Below, in pieces: positions 7,320-14,807 of a stretch of 19,183 nt of DNA (positions within the stretch are counted from its first letter, which is position 1; the number at the start of each line of letters is the position of its first letter). The DNA comes from Flavobacteriaceae bacterium. Its GTDB lineage: Bacteria; Bacteroidota; Bacteroidia; Flavobacteriales; Flavobacteriaceae. The DNA lies in the NCBI GenBank assembly GCA_030625995.1, contig DAOUPU010000028.1, positions 1 through 19,183 of the forward strand, written 5' to 3'. Both the position numbers and the translations under genes were made by a program. The notes beneath the pieces were generated by a model. The model ran no database searches. It saw only the letters and a list, made by a program, of their open reading frames with translations, and was not told the DNA's origin.

Positions 7320-8987
7320 ATGAAGATTTACCCAACTCTTGTTGACAAACTTTATGAATTGCAATCTACCTTGCCGAATGAAATATTTTTAAGGCAACCT
7401 ACTGGAGATGAGTGGGAAGAGCTCACCTATGATGAGGTAATTACAGAAGCGCTCCAACTGGTAACTGCGATGAAATCCATGGGCTTAAAAAAGGGTGATC
7501 ATGTGGGTATTTATTCAAAAAACTGTCACCAATGGCTTATTGCCGAAATTGCAATTATGCTCGGTGGATTTGTCACCGTACCATTCTATGCAAATTTATT
7601 TGGTGAAGCACTAAATGAAGTTATAGATCTATCAGACATTAAATTAATATTTGTTGGCAAAATAGATAATTGGGAGAAGGCAAAATCCGGTATACCTGAA
7701 AGTTTACCGATTGTGCGTTTTTCGCATTACAGTGGTAGTGCGAAAGTAGATTCAGGAATCGCATGGAACGAATTTATAAAGGATGTAGAACCGGATCGGG
7801 AAAATTACCGACCTGCTTTAGATGATATTTGGGCTATTTTTTATACTTCGGGAACAACCGGTGCGCCAAAAGGGGCTGTAATGACATATTCTCCTGCTCC
7901 TCATCTCTGGATTAAGCAGGGGGAAAAACACAGTAGTTTTAATTTGAACACCCCTGGTAAAAATACTTTTATTTCTTACCTGCCTCTCAATCATATTGCG
8001 GAGCAAGCATTGGTGGTTACAGGAGCTATTTATCATGAAGGTCAAATTTCCTTTGTGGAATCCCTCTATACATTTGCTAAAAATCTGGCAGATGTAAAGC
8101 CAAGTGTATTTTTAGCGGTTCCTAATATATGGATAAAACTACAACAGGGAGTTATGGCAAAAACTCCACAACTGGATGCTATGTTGCGGATGCCCAAAGT
8201 TGCCGAACAGGTAAAGAAAAAAATCAGGATCGCTTTAGGGCTCGATAATACAAAATTGATAATTTCTGGAGCTTCAGCCCTGCCTTCAGCTACCATTGAA
8301 TGGTTTCAAAAAATAGGCATTTATATACAAGAAACTTTCGGCATGACAGAGGCGCTTGGCATAGTTATTCTTCAACCTAAAGATGATATCAGGTTGAATA
8401 GAACAGGAAAACGATTAGAAGAAGGCCAAATAAAAATTGATCCCGAAACTGATGAGATTTTGATAAAAAATAGTTGGATGTTCAAGGAGTATTATAACGA
8501 ACCGGAGTTAACAAGATCTAGTTTTAATGAGCAAGGTTTTTATAAAACCGGGGATACCGGTGATCTTGAAAACGATTATTTAAAAGTTAAGGGAAGAGTA
8601 AATGACATTTTTAAAACCGCCAAAGGAGAATTTATCATTCCGGCTCCTATCGAAAATCGTTTTGCAGACAATGAACTCATAGAACAGATCTGTATAGTGG
8701 GTCTTGATCTGCCACAGCCCATTGGACTTGTTCAACTTTCTGATAACAGTAAAAATTGGAGTTTTGAGGAGATTAAAGAAAGTTTGCTGGATACTTTAAA
8801 AAGCGTGAACATTGAGCTTCATTTACATGAAAGACTTAATAAATTGCTGATAATTTCGGAAAAATGGTCTTTAGAAAATGGAATTTTAACCCCAACCAAT
8901 AAAATAAAAAGGAATGTTATTCACGAGACTTACAAACATTTATTTGAGGATTGGTATAATGATAAAAATAAAATTATTATTGCTTAA
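7320..8987 (+). CDS. AMP-forming long-chain acyl-CoA synthetase-like ligase (second copy)
   Basis: This is a paralog of the ligase at 4725-6401 with the same predicted reaction: ATP-dependent formation of an acyl-CoA. Of the first 60 aligned residues, 42 are identical by hand count, and the two align almost without gaps. The P-loop YTSGTTGAPKG, LPLNHIAEQ, FGMTEA (YGLTET in copy one), YKTGDTGDL, GRVNDIFKT and the C-terminal TPTNKIKRN are all present, so it looks active. The frame is open from a GTG at 7290, but the ATG at 7320 gives an N-terminus (MKIYPTLVDK) that lines up with copy one, so I prefer it; this yields 555 residues. Differences in the pocket half (for example around residues 190-205) suggest a different acid. 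It has its own candidate promoter at 7227. The substrate is unknown. Confidence 0.9.
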   Translation: MKIYPTLVDKLYELQSTLPNEIFLRQPTGDEWEELTYDEVITEALQLVTAMKSMGLKKGDHVGIYSKNCHQWLIAEIAIMLGGFVTVPFYANLFGEALNEVIDLSDIKLIFVGKIDNWEKAKSGIPESLPIVRFSHYSGSAKVDSGIAWNEFIKDVEPDRENYRPALDDIWAIFYTSGTTGAPKGAVMTYSPAPHLWIKQGEKHSSFNLNTPGKNTFISYLPLNHIAEQALVVTGAIYHEGQISFVESLYTFAKNLADVKPSVFLAVPNIWIKLQQGVMAKTPQLDAMLRMPKVAEQVKKKIRIALGLDNTKLIISGASALPSATIEWFQKIGIYIQETFGMTEALGIVILQPKDDIRLNRTGKRLEEGQIKIDPETDEILIKNSWMFKEYYNEPELTRSSFNEQGFYKTGDTGDLENDYLKVKGRVNDIFKTAKGEFIIPAPIENRFADNELIEQICIVGLDLPQPIGLVQLSDNSKNWSFEEIKESLLDTLKSVNIELHLHERLNKLLIISEKWSLENGILTPTNKIKRNVIHETYKHLFEDWYNDKNKIIIA

Positions 8988-9030
8988 GAAATATAAAATC
9001 TACTAATTATCAATTTGATATACTCAGTTT

Positions 9031-9063
9031 AGTGCATTGAGTTCGCACTTAATACAATTTTTT
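9031..9063 (+). terminator. Possible weak intrinsic terminator after second ligase gene
   Basis: A 5-bp stem (AGTGC at 9031-9035, GCACT at 9045-9049, 9-nt loop) is followed eight bases later by a run of six T (9058-9063). It lies 44 bp past the ligase stop, in the largest gap of the window (231 bp, 8988-9218), where one transcription unit probably ends and another begins. The stem is short and the T-run is set back, so this is tentative. Confidence 0.3.
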
Positions 9064-9181
9064 CATATTTCACGATATTTGAGATTTTTATTGCCAAAAA
9101 CTACTGGAAAGAGGAGGTTTTGTTACAAAATTGTGTTAAAAAATAACGCATATTGAATAATATTACAGAAATACTTTCTAA

Positions 9182-9189
9182 TATTTTTG
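9182..9189 (+). promoter_or_regulatory. Candidate Bacteroidota -7 promoter element (TATTTTTG) for the GDPD-nag operon
   Basis: TATTTTTG fits TAnnTTTG exactly and ends 29 bp before the GDPD start, a suitable place for the operon's first promoter. A TTG at 9153-9155 could be the -33 element but sits 26 bp upstream, slightly further than the usual 17-23. The rest of the 8988-9218 gap shows no gene and no clear operator repeat. Confidence 0.5.
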
Positions 9190-9218
9190 AATAAATTTAG
9201 GGCAATAAAAATTAACTC

Positions 9219-10085
9219 ATGGTAACGTATAAAATTTTTGAACTTATCAAAACAAAAAGGGCGATACATTTATTCTTCCTAATTATTGTCTTTGTAAGTT
9301 CTAAGCAAAGTATTGCGCAGGAAAAATTAGAGGATTTTCCAAAACCAAAAAATGGTAATACCTATGTCATTGCACATCGGGGAGTACATAATGGAATTCC
9401 GGAAAACACCCTTGCGGCCTATCAAAAAGCAATTGATTTAGGTTGTGATTATGTGGAGATAGATATTCGCAAAACAAAGGACGGGAAATTTGTAAGCGTA
9501 CATAATGAAACTATCGATGCTTATATGCAAGGTGAAGTAACTGGAAGAGTAAACGATTTTACTCTTGCGGAATTAAAACAATTAAATATTGGTAAACGGG
9601 TTGGTCCGGGTTGGGAAAATGAAAGAATTCCAACATTTGAAGAAATATTGCAATTGTGCAAAGGACAGATCGGCATCTATCTGGATCTTAAAGAACCAGA
9701 TGTGAAAGCACAAATTGAACTCATTAAAAGTTATGGTATGGAGAGAGATGTTATCTGGTACATCCCTGCTTCCTATATGGAGGTCATAAAGGAAGTAAAA
9801 AGAAATTGTTCTGCATGCATTGTTATGCCAGACCCTGGTGAAGAAAATAATATTAAAAAGGTTATTGAAGAAGTGCAACCTAAAGTACTTGCCACTGACA
9901 TGGGTGAACTAAGCGCAAGTTATGTAAAAACTGCACATCAGTATGGTGTTAAAGTTTTTACTGATGATAAAAAAGCAAGCCCTCAGGAATGGGAACAGAT
10001 ACTAAAATGGGGTACAGATGGTATACAAACGGATCAACCTAAAAAATTAATTGAAAGATTGAATAAAAACAATAAAAAAGTATGA
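9219..10085 (+). CDS. Secreted glycerophosphodiester phosphodiesterase family protein (GDPD)
   Basis: GDPD enzymes hydrolyse glycerophosphodiesters to sn-glycerol-3-phosphate and an alcohol; some members act on other phosphodiesters. Residues 1-34 form a signal peptide (basic start, hydrophobic 18-26, probable cleavage after SIAQ34), so it should be periplasmic. The catalytic set is complete: H53-R54 in IAHRG, ENT at 62-64, E80 and D82 in VEIDIRKTKDG, and H95. The length of 288 is normal for the family. It opens a tight operon: the symporter gene begins inside its stop codon (ATGA at 10082). This position next to amino-sugar genes suggests it removes a phosphodiester substituent from a glycan-derived compound rather than only recycling phospholipid head groups, but that is inference. 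An internal role in phosphate supply is the alternative. Confidence 0.9.
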   Translation: MVTYKIFELIKTKRAIHLFFLIIVFVSSKQSIAQEKLEDFPKPKNGNTYVIAHRGVHNGIPENTLAAYQKAIDLGCDYVEIDIRKTKDGKFVSVHNETIDAYMQGEVTGRVNDFTLAELKQLNIGKRVGPGWENERIPTFEEILQLCKGQIGIYLDLKEPDVKAQIELIKSYGMERDVIWYIPASYMEVIKEVKRNCSACIVMPDPGEENNIKKVIEEVQPKVLATDMGELSASYVKTAHQYGVKVFTDDKKASPQEWEQILKWGTDGIQTDQPKKLIERLNKNNKKV

Positions 10086-11758
10086 ATGATTTTAATTGGT
10101 TAGACATCCTTGTAATTGTTCTTTATTTTGTGATAATCATTGGATATGGCTTATGGCTTTCCAGAAAGATAAAGAGTAGCGATAGTTATTTCAGGGGGGA
10201 TAGAAAATTTAGTTGGTGGATCATGATGGGGCAGGCCTTTGGTACCGGAACTCATGCTGAGAATTTTGTTGCTCAAACAGGAGCAAGCTTTCATCTTGGG
10301 TTTGCAGCCATTTGGTATCAATGGAAAAACATGATCATTACACCATTCTACTGGTTAATTGCTCCATGGTACAGAAGGAGCGAAAGGACGACCGTAGGTG
10401 AAATTATTGAAGACAGATATGGCAATAAAATGGGAGTTTTTTACTCTGTATTCGCCATTCTGTTTTTTGTTTTTGCTCAGGGAGTTATGCTTAAAGGAGG
10501 TGGAAAAGTTATCGCTATTGCCACAGGAAATATGATCTCTGTTAATTCTGTTATCCTTGCAATGACTGTTGCCTTTGTGGTGTATAGTTTTTTTGGAGGA
10601 ATGGTTGCCTCAGCCTATGCAAATTTTATTCAAGCTCTGATGATCATTGTTTTATCATTTATGTTGATCCCTACCGGATTGAATGCCGTAGGCGGATTTG
10701 AAGGTATGCGTGCTTCACTTCCTGAAGAATTTTTCTCCCTTTTTAGTGATAAAGTTGGTATTGGTGCATTTACAATTTTAATGTTAGCCCTTAACGGAGT
10801 GGTTGGAATAACCGCCCAACCTCATATGATATCCATGTGCGCCACAGGCGATACAGAACGTGCAGGTCGTGTAGGTCAAACCTATGGCTCTTTTATAAAA
10901 CGATTTGTTACTATTGGGTGGGCGCTTACAGGCTTAATAGTCGCGGCATTATTAGTTCAGAACGGACAAGATCTGGATGATCCTGAAATGGCATTTGGAT
11001 ATGCAACTCGTGTTCTTCTTCTTCCCGGATTAACAGGTTTAATGGTGGCTTCCGTATTGGCCGCTAATATGTCTTCGGCATCAAATTTTATGGTAAATAC
11101 CGGAGCTCTTTTTACACAGAATTTCTATAAAAAATATATGAAACAAGAAGCATCCGACAAACAATTGCTACAAATGGGCAGGCTTTCCGGTGTTGCATTA
11201 ACTATGCTAGGGGTGTTGTTTGCTTTGTATATTGAAAATGTACTACAAGGATTTTTATTTATTGAAACCATAGCGGCATTTATGGGTATTATGGTCTTTG
11301 GTGGTAATCTTTGGAAACGAGCAAATAGATATGGAGCCATTTCAAGTGTGATTACATCCTTTTTGGCGTACTACTATTTAAATTATTTAAATATTGGGAG
11401 TTGGCGATTAGTATATAAATGGGAACCAGACACTTTTGGTTGGGCCATGTTGGTTGGATTTATCACTTTCTTTATTGTTAGTCTTGTGACAAGACCGGAG
11501 GATCAATCAAAAATCGATAAATATTTCGACAATATGAATAGATTATCCGATGCTAAAATTTTAGATCCTGATGGAAAGAAGCCTCTGGCAAGAGATCACG
11601 GAAAAGACCTTATTTTATTAGATTTTATGTCTTGGTTTAAAAAAGAGCGATGGGAAAATTTTGCTTCTAGATATCGAGAGGATTGGTTAGGTTTCCTGCT
11701 TGCCTGGATCTTTGTAATAGTTTTAGTATTCGTCGCTTGGCTGGTTATTCAGTTTTAA
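10082..11758 (+). CDS. Sodium:solute symporter (SSS family)
   Basis: This 558-residue inner-membrane protein has the many hydrophobic segments expected of the sodium/solute symporter family (about 13 helices), starting with LDILVIVLYFVIIIGYGLWL at residues 7-26. Family-like features are the GDRKFSWW segment after helix 1, the glycine-rich FGTGTHAENF in the second helix region, and VASVLAANMSSASNF near residue 325-340. A soluble stretch near 470-535 (RPEDQSKIDKYF onward) precedes a final C-terminal helix. It overlaps the GDPD gene by 4 bp and is followed 13 bp later by nagA, so it most likely imports the compound these enzymes process, perhaps an amino sugar or a glycosyl alcohol. SSS proteins also carry sugars, sialic acid, inositol, amino acids and vitamins, so the substrate is uncertain. 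Confidence 0.92.
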   Translation: MNDFNWLDILVIVLYFVIIIGYGLWLSRKIKSSDSYFRGDRKFSWWIMMGQAFGTGTHAENFVAQTGASFHLGFAAIWYQWKNMIITPFYWLIAPWYRRSERTTVGEIIEDRYGNKMGVFYSVFAILFFVFAQGVMLKGGGKVIAIATGNMISVNSVILAMTVAFVVYSFFGGMVASAYANFIQALMIIVLSFMLIPTGLNAVGGFEGMRASLPEEFFSLFSDKVGIGAFTILMLALNGVVGITAQPHMISMCATGDTERAGRVGQTYGSFIKRFVTIGWALTGLIVAALLVQNGQDLDDPEMAFGYATRVLLLPGLTGLMVASVLAANMSSASNFMVNTGALFTQNFYKKYMKQEASDKQLLQMGRLSGVALTMLGVLFALYIENVLQGFLFIETIAAFMGIMVFGGNLWKRANRYGAISSVITSFLAYYYLNYLNIGSWRLVYKWEPDTFGWAMLVGFITFFIVSLVTRPEDQSKIDKYFDNMNRLSDAKILDPDGKKPLARDHGKDLILLDFMSWFKKERWENFASRYREDWLGFLLAWIFVIVLVFVAWLVIQF

Positions 11759-11771
11759 TGTAATAGGAAGA

Positions 11772-12692
11772 ATGGGAAATAAATATTTTGATATTCAGGT
11801 CAACGGTTACGGAGGTGTAGATTACAATCAAAATGATCTGACCTTAGAAGATTTACGACTTTCCTGCTCAAAACTGAAGAATGACAACGTAGAAGGAATT
11901 TTTGCTACGATCATCACTGCTGATTTTCAGGATATGATCTTAAGGGTCAAAAAAATAGTTGATCTTCGTGGAAAGGACGAATTAATTAATAAAATTATCA
12001 AAGGATTTCATATAGAAGGACCTTTTCTTAATAGTGCCGATGGTTATAGAGGGGCACATCCAAAAGAGCATATTTTAAAACCGAATCTGGATCAGTTAGA
12101 GGAATTATTGGATGCCACCGATGGACTGTGCCGTATTTTTACACTGGCTCCAGAAATGGACATCAACAATATGTTAACCAAGCATTTACAGTCTAAAGGA
12201 ATAATTATATCCGCTGGACATTGCAACCCTGATTTGGAGGAATTAAAATCGGCAATTGATGCAGGATTAAGTATGTTTACTCATCTTGGAAACGGCTGTC
12301 CTCAAAACTTACCCAGACATGATAACATTATCCAAAGGGTACTGTCTCTAAAAGACGATCTAAAAATATGTTTTATTGCAGATGGCATTCATATTCCGTT
12401 TTATGCTCTAAAAAACTATATAAAAATGGCAGGAATAGAAAATTGCATCATTACAACAGACGCAATGGCAGCAGCAGGTGCAAAAGCAGGACGATATACT
12501 ATTAGCAATATTGAATTAGAAGTTGGTGAGGATAGAATAGTCAGAGAACCAGGTAAACCAAATTTTGCCGGTTCAGCAATAGATATGCCTTCAAGTGCTT
12601 TTAATTTAAAAACTGAAATTGGGCTTACAAAGGAAGAAGTAGTTCAGCTCACATCATATAATCCTTCATTAATTTTTAAAACTAAATCATGA
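11772..12692 (+). CDS. nagA: Compact N-acetylglucosamine-6-phosphate deacetylase-like amidohydrolase
   Basis: NagA removes the acetyl group from GlcNAc-6-phosphate, giving glucosamine-6-phosphate and acetate. The metal-site pattern of the family is kept: DIQVNG at 7-12 (NagA has QxN where other amidohydrolases have HxH), E82 in HIEGPF, H150 in SAGH, H171 in FTHLGN and D230 in TTDA. At 306 residues it is shorter than the usual roughly 380, because it starts directly at the first barrel strand and lacks the N-terminal part of the small beta-sandwich domain. No upstream ATG extends it, and AGGAAG lies just before the ATG. It overlaps nagB by 4 bp. The order symporter-nagA-nagB supports amino-sugar catabolism. 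A related deacetylase on another 6-phosphate amino sugar is the main alternative. Confidence 0.85.
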   Translation: MGNKYFDIQVNGYGGVDYNQNDLTLEDLRLSCSKLKNDNVEGIFATIITADFQDMILRVKKIVDLRGKDELINKIIKGFHIEGPFLNSADGYRGAHPKEHILKPNLDQLEELLDATDGLCRIFTLAPEMDINNMLTKHLQSKGIIISAGHCNPDLEELKSAIDAGLSMFTHLGNGCPQNLPRHDNIIQRVLSLKDDLKICFIADGIHIPFYALKNYIKMAGIENCIITTDAMAAAGAKAGRYTISNIELEVGEDRIVREPGKPNFAGSAIDMPSSAFNLKTEIGLTKEEVVQLTSYNPSLIFKTKS

Positions 12693-13414
12693 ATGTTGTA
12701 ATTTCAGAAACAAAGGAAGAATTGGGTAGTGTTGCAGCCAAAAAAGGAGCGCAATTGATACAAGAATCTATTCAAAAAAATGGAGAAGCAAATATTATTG
12801 TTGCAACCGGAGCTTCACAATTTGAAATGTTGGAAGAACTAGTTAAGAATGATTTAGATTGGTCAAAAGTAACCTGCTTTCATCTGGATGAATATATTGG
12901 AATGCCAATGACTCATCCGGCATCTTTTAGAAAATATTTAAAAGAGCGTTTTGTTGAAAAAGTAAACATAAAAGAGTTTAATTATATCAATGCAGAAAAA
13001 AACCCGGAAGAAGAATGCAAACGGCTTAAAGGAGTTATCAGTCAAAAAACCATTGATGTAGCCTTTGTAGGAATTGGAGAAAACGGACATTTGGCTTTTA
13101 ATGATCCACCTGCTGATTTTGAAACAGAAGAGCCATATATAGTAGTTGACCTGGATGAAGCGTGTAGAAAACAACAGATGGGAGAAGGTTGGTTTAAAAC
13201 CTTGGATGATGTACCAAAGCAGGCAATAAGCATGTCCATCAAACAAATATTAAAATCTGGATCTATTATTTGTTCCGTTCCGGATAGACGAAAGGCAAAT
13301 GCGGTAAGAAATGCTGTTAGCGGAGCGGTTACACCACAAGTTCCTTCATCAATTTTACAGAATCACAGTGCAACCTGGCTTTATCTAGATAAAGAAGCGG
13401 CTTCCTTGCTGTAG
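12689..13414 (+). CDS. nagB: Glucosamine-6-phosphate deaminase/isomerase-like protein
   Basis: NagB converts glucosamine-6-phosphate to fructose-6-phosphate and ammonia, linking amino sugars to glycolysis. This 241-residue protein belongs to the NagB/6-phosphogluconolactonase superfamily: ATGAS (39-43) is the phosphate-loop equivalent, LDEYIG carries D67 (Asp72 in E. coli, the base), and GIGENGHLAFNDPP (128-141) carries H134. The E. coli residues Asp141 and Glu148 are replaced by N132 and D139. It starts inside the nagA stop codon, so both are translated together, and it is 32 bp before the oxidoreductase gene. The long insertion with DEACRKQQMGEGWF (about 155-168) differs from E. coli NagB, so it belongs to another branch. 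Deaminase activity is likely by context; a related sugar-phosphate isomerase or lactonase is possible. Confidence 0.82.
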   Translation: MNVVISETKEELGSVAAKKGAQLIQESIQKNGEANIIVATGASQFEMLEELVKNDLDWSKVTCFHLDEYIGMPMTHPASFRKYLKERFVEKVNIKEFNYINAEKNPEEECKRLKGVISQKTIDVAFVGIGENGHLAFNDPPADFETEEPYIVVDLDEACRKQQMGEGWFKTLDDVPKQAISMSIKQILKSGSIICSVPDRRKANAVRNAVSGAVTPQVPSSILQNHSATWLYLDKEAASLL

Positions 13415-13445
13415 CTGTCAGAATTCATTTTAAACAATCAGAAAA

Positions 13446-14795
13446 ATGTCAGAATCAAAAATTATTAACCGAAGAAATTTTATTGGCAAGAGCTCAAAAT
13501 TCATAGCTGCTACAACGGTTTTTCCTATGGGTTTATCCTTTCCGGTTTTAAACATTAGATCCAATAAAAAATTGAAAGTAGCATTAGTTGGTACGGGAGG
13601 TAGAGGTTCATCTACCTGGGGTAAGGATCTCGTCGATTCTTATAGTGATTATGTAGAAATGGTTGGTTTATGCGATAGCAACTACAAACGATTGGAGGTT
13701 GCTAAGAAAAGAATTGGAACCAATGCTAAGACTTATGAGGCAAAGGATTTTGATTTGATGATCAAAGAAACAAAACCCGATTCGGTAATTGTAACAACAA
13801 TTGATAGTAAGCATGAAAAATATATAGTAAGAGCCATGGAGCTGGGATGTAATGTTATTTCAGAGAAACCTGTGGCCACTGAAGCAGAACAATGTCAGCG
13901 AATAATTGATGCTGAAGCGAGAACAGGGCAAAAGGTAGACGTCACTTTTAATGTTCGTTATATGATGGAATCTGATGCCATAAAAAAAATTATTTTATCA
14001 GGCGATCTGGGTAGAATCATTTCTATTGATTTTCAGGAATATTTAGATGTAAATCACGGTGCTTCTTATTATAGAAGATGGCATGGTAAAATTAAAAACT
14101 CCGGGTCACTTTTGGTTCACAAAGCGTCTCACCACTTTGATATGGTCAATTGGCTTATTGATGCAGAGCCTATGGAAATAAAGGCAACAGGAAGATTGGC
14201 TTTTTATGGAAAAAATAATTCCTACAGGGACAGAAATTGTCGAACATGTAGTTTTAAAGAAAAATGTAAGTTCTATTGGGATATGACGAAGAATAGAAAT
14301 GCCATGGAATTGTATGGGTCTTGTGAAGATGTTGACGGCTACCTTCGTGATGGTTGTATCTGGGATAATGAAATTGACTCCTATGATACTTCTGCGGTAG
14401 AGGTTTTATACGATAATGGAACTATATTAAATTATTCAATGAATGCATTTATGCCTTATGAAGGACAGCGTATTTCTTTAACGGGTGAAAAGGGCAGATT
14501 AGATGTAAGAATTTTTGCACGTCAACCCTGGGAAACAGATCACAGTATCGAATTGCGATTATCGAAAAATTTTGGTGAATCCAAAATATGGGGAATCACA
14601 CCACCAAAAGGAGGGCATGGCGGAGCAGATTCAAAATTGAAGGATATGCTTTTAAAACCAGATCAAACGGATCCATTAAAAAAACGTGCAGGTAGTCGTG
14701 CAGGAATATTATCCAGTTTAATAGGAATTGCAGCGCGGCAATCTATAGAAACGGGAGAAAAAATTGAAATTTCAAACTTGATTAAATTTTCTTAA
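13446..14795 (+). CDS. Gfo/Idh/MocA family oxidoreductase with Tat-like signal and Cys-rich insert
   Basis: This is an NAD(P)-dependent sugar or polyol dehydrogenase-type protein. Residues 8-30 resemble a Tat signal (NRRNFIG followed by a hydrophobic stretch), so it may be exported folded with its nucleotide. The Rossmann motif VGTGGRG is at 48-54 and EKP, the conserved lysine motif, at 140-142. A Cys-rich stretch interrupts the C-terminal domain: C265, C268 and C274 (Cx2Cx5C), then C293 and C304, which could bind a metal or form disulfides in the periplasm. Length 449 is larger than the typical 330-390 because of the signal and this insert. Some exported members of this superfamily are NAD-dependent glycosidases (GH109), which is an alternative to a true dehydrogenase. 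It lies between nagB and a sulfatase gene, 12 bp before the latter. Confidence 0.88.
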   Translation: MSESKIINRRNFIGKSSKFIAATTVFPMGLSFPVLNIRSNKKLKVALVGTGGRGSSTWGKDLVDSYSDYVEMVGLCDSNYKRLEVAKKRIGTNAKTYEAKDFDLMIKETKPDSVIVTTIDSKHEKYIVRAMELGCNVISEKPVATEAEQCQRIIDAEARTGQKVDVTFNVRYMMESDAIKKIILSGDLGRIISIDFQEYLDVNHGASYYRRWHGKIKNSGSLLVHKASHHFDMVNWLIDAEPMEIKATGRLAFYGKNNSYRDRNCRTCSFKEKCKFYWDMTKNRNAMELYGSCEDVDGYLRDGCIWDNEIDSYDTSAVEVLYDNGTILNYSMNAFMPYEGQRISLTGEKGRLDVRIFARQPWETDHSIELRLSKNFGESKIWGITPPKGGHGGADSKLKDMLLKPDQTDPLKKRAGSRAGILSSLIGIAARQSIETGEKIEISNLIKFS

Positions 14796-14807
14796 AACAG
14801 GTACTTT

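Noticed and set aside
8988..9218. Possible small RNA or riboswitch in the largest intergenic gap
   Set aside because: Only a weak hairpin and a promoter-like element are visible; no conserved riboswitch core was recognised.
13446..14795. Assignment of the Gfo/Idh/MocA protein as a GH109 alpha-N-acetylgalactosaminidase
   Set aside because: The Tat-like signal and Rossmann fold fit, but I could not match GH109-specific motifs, and the Cys-rich insert points to another branch.
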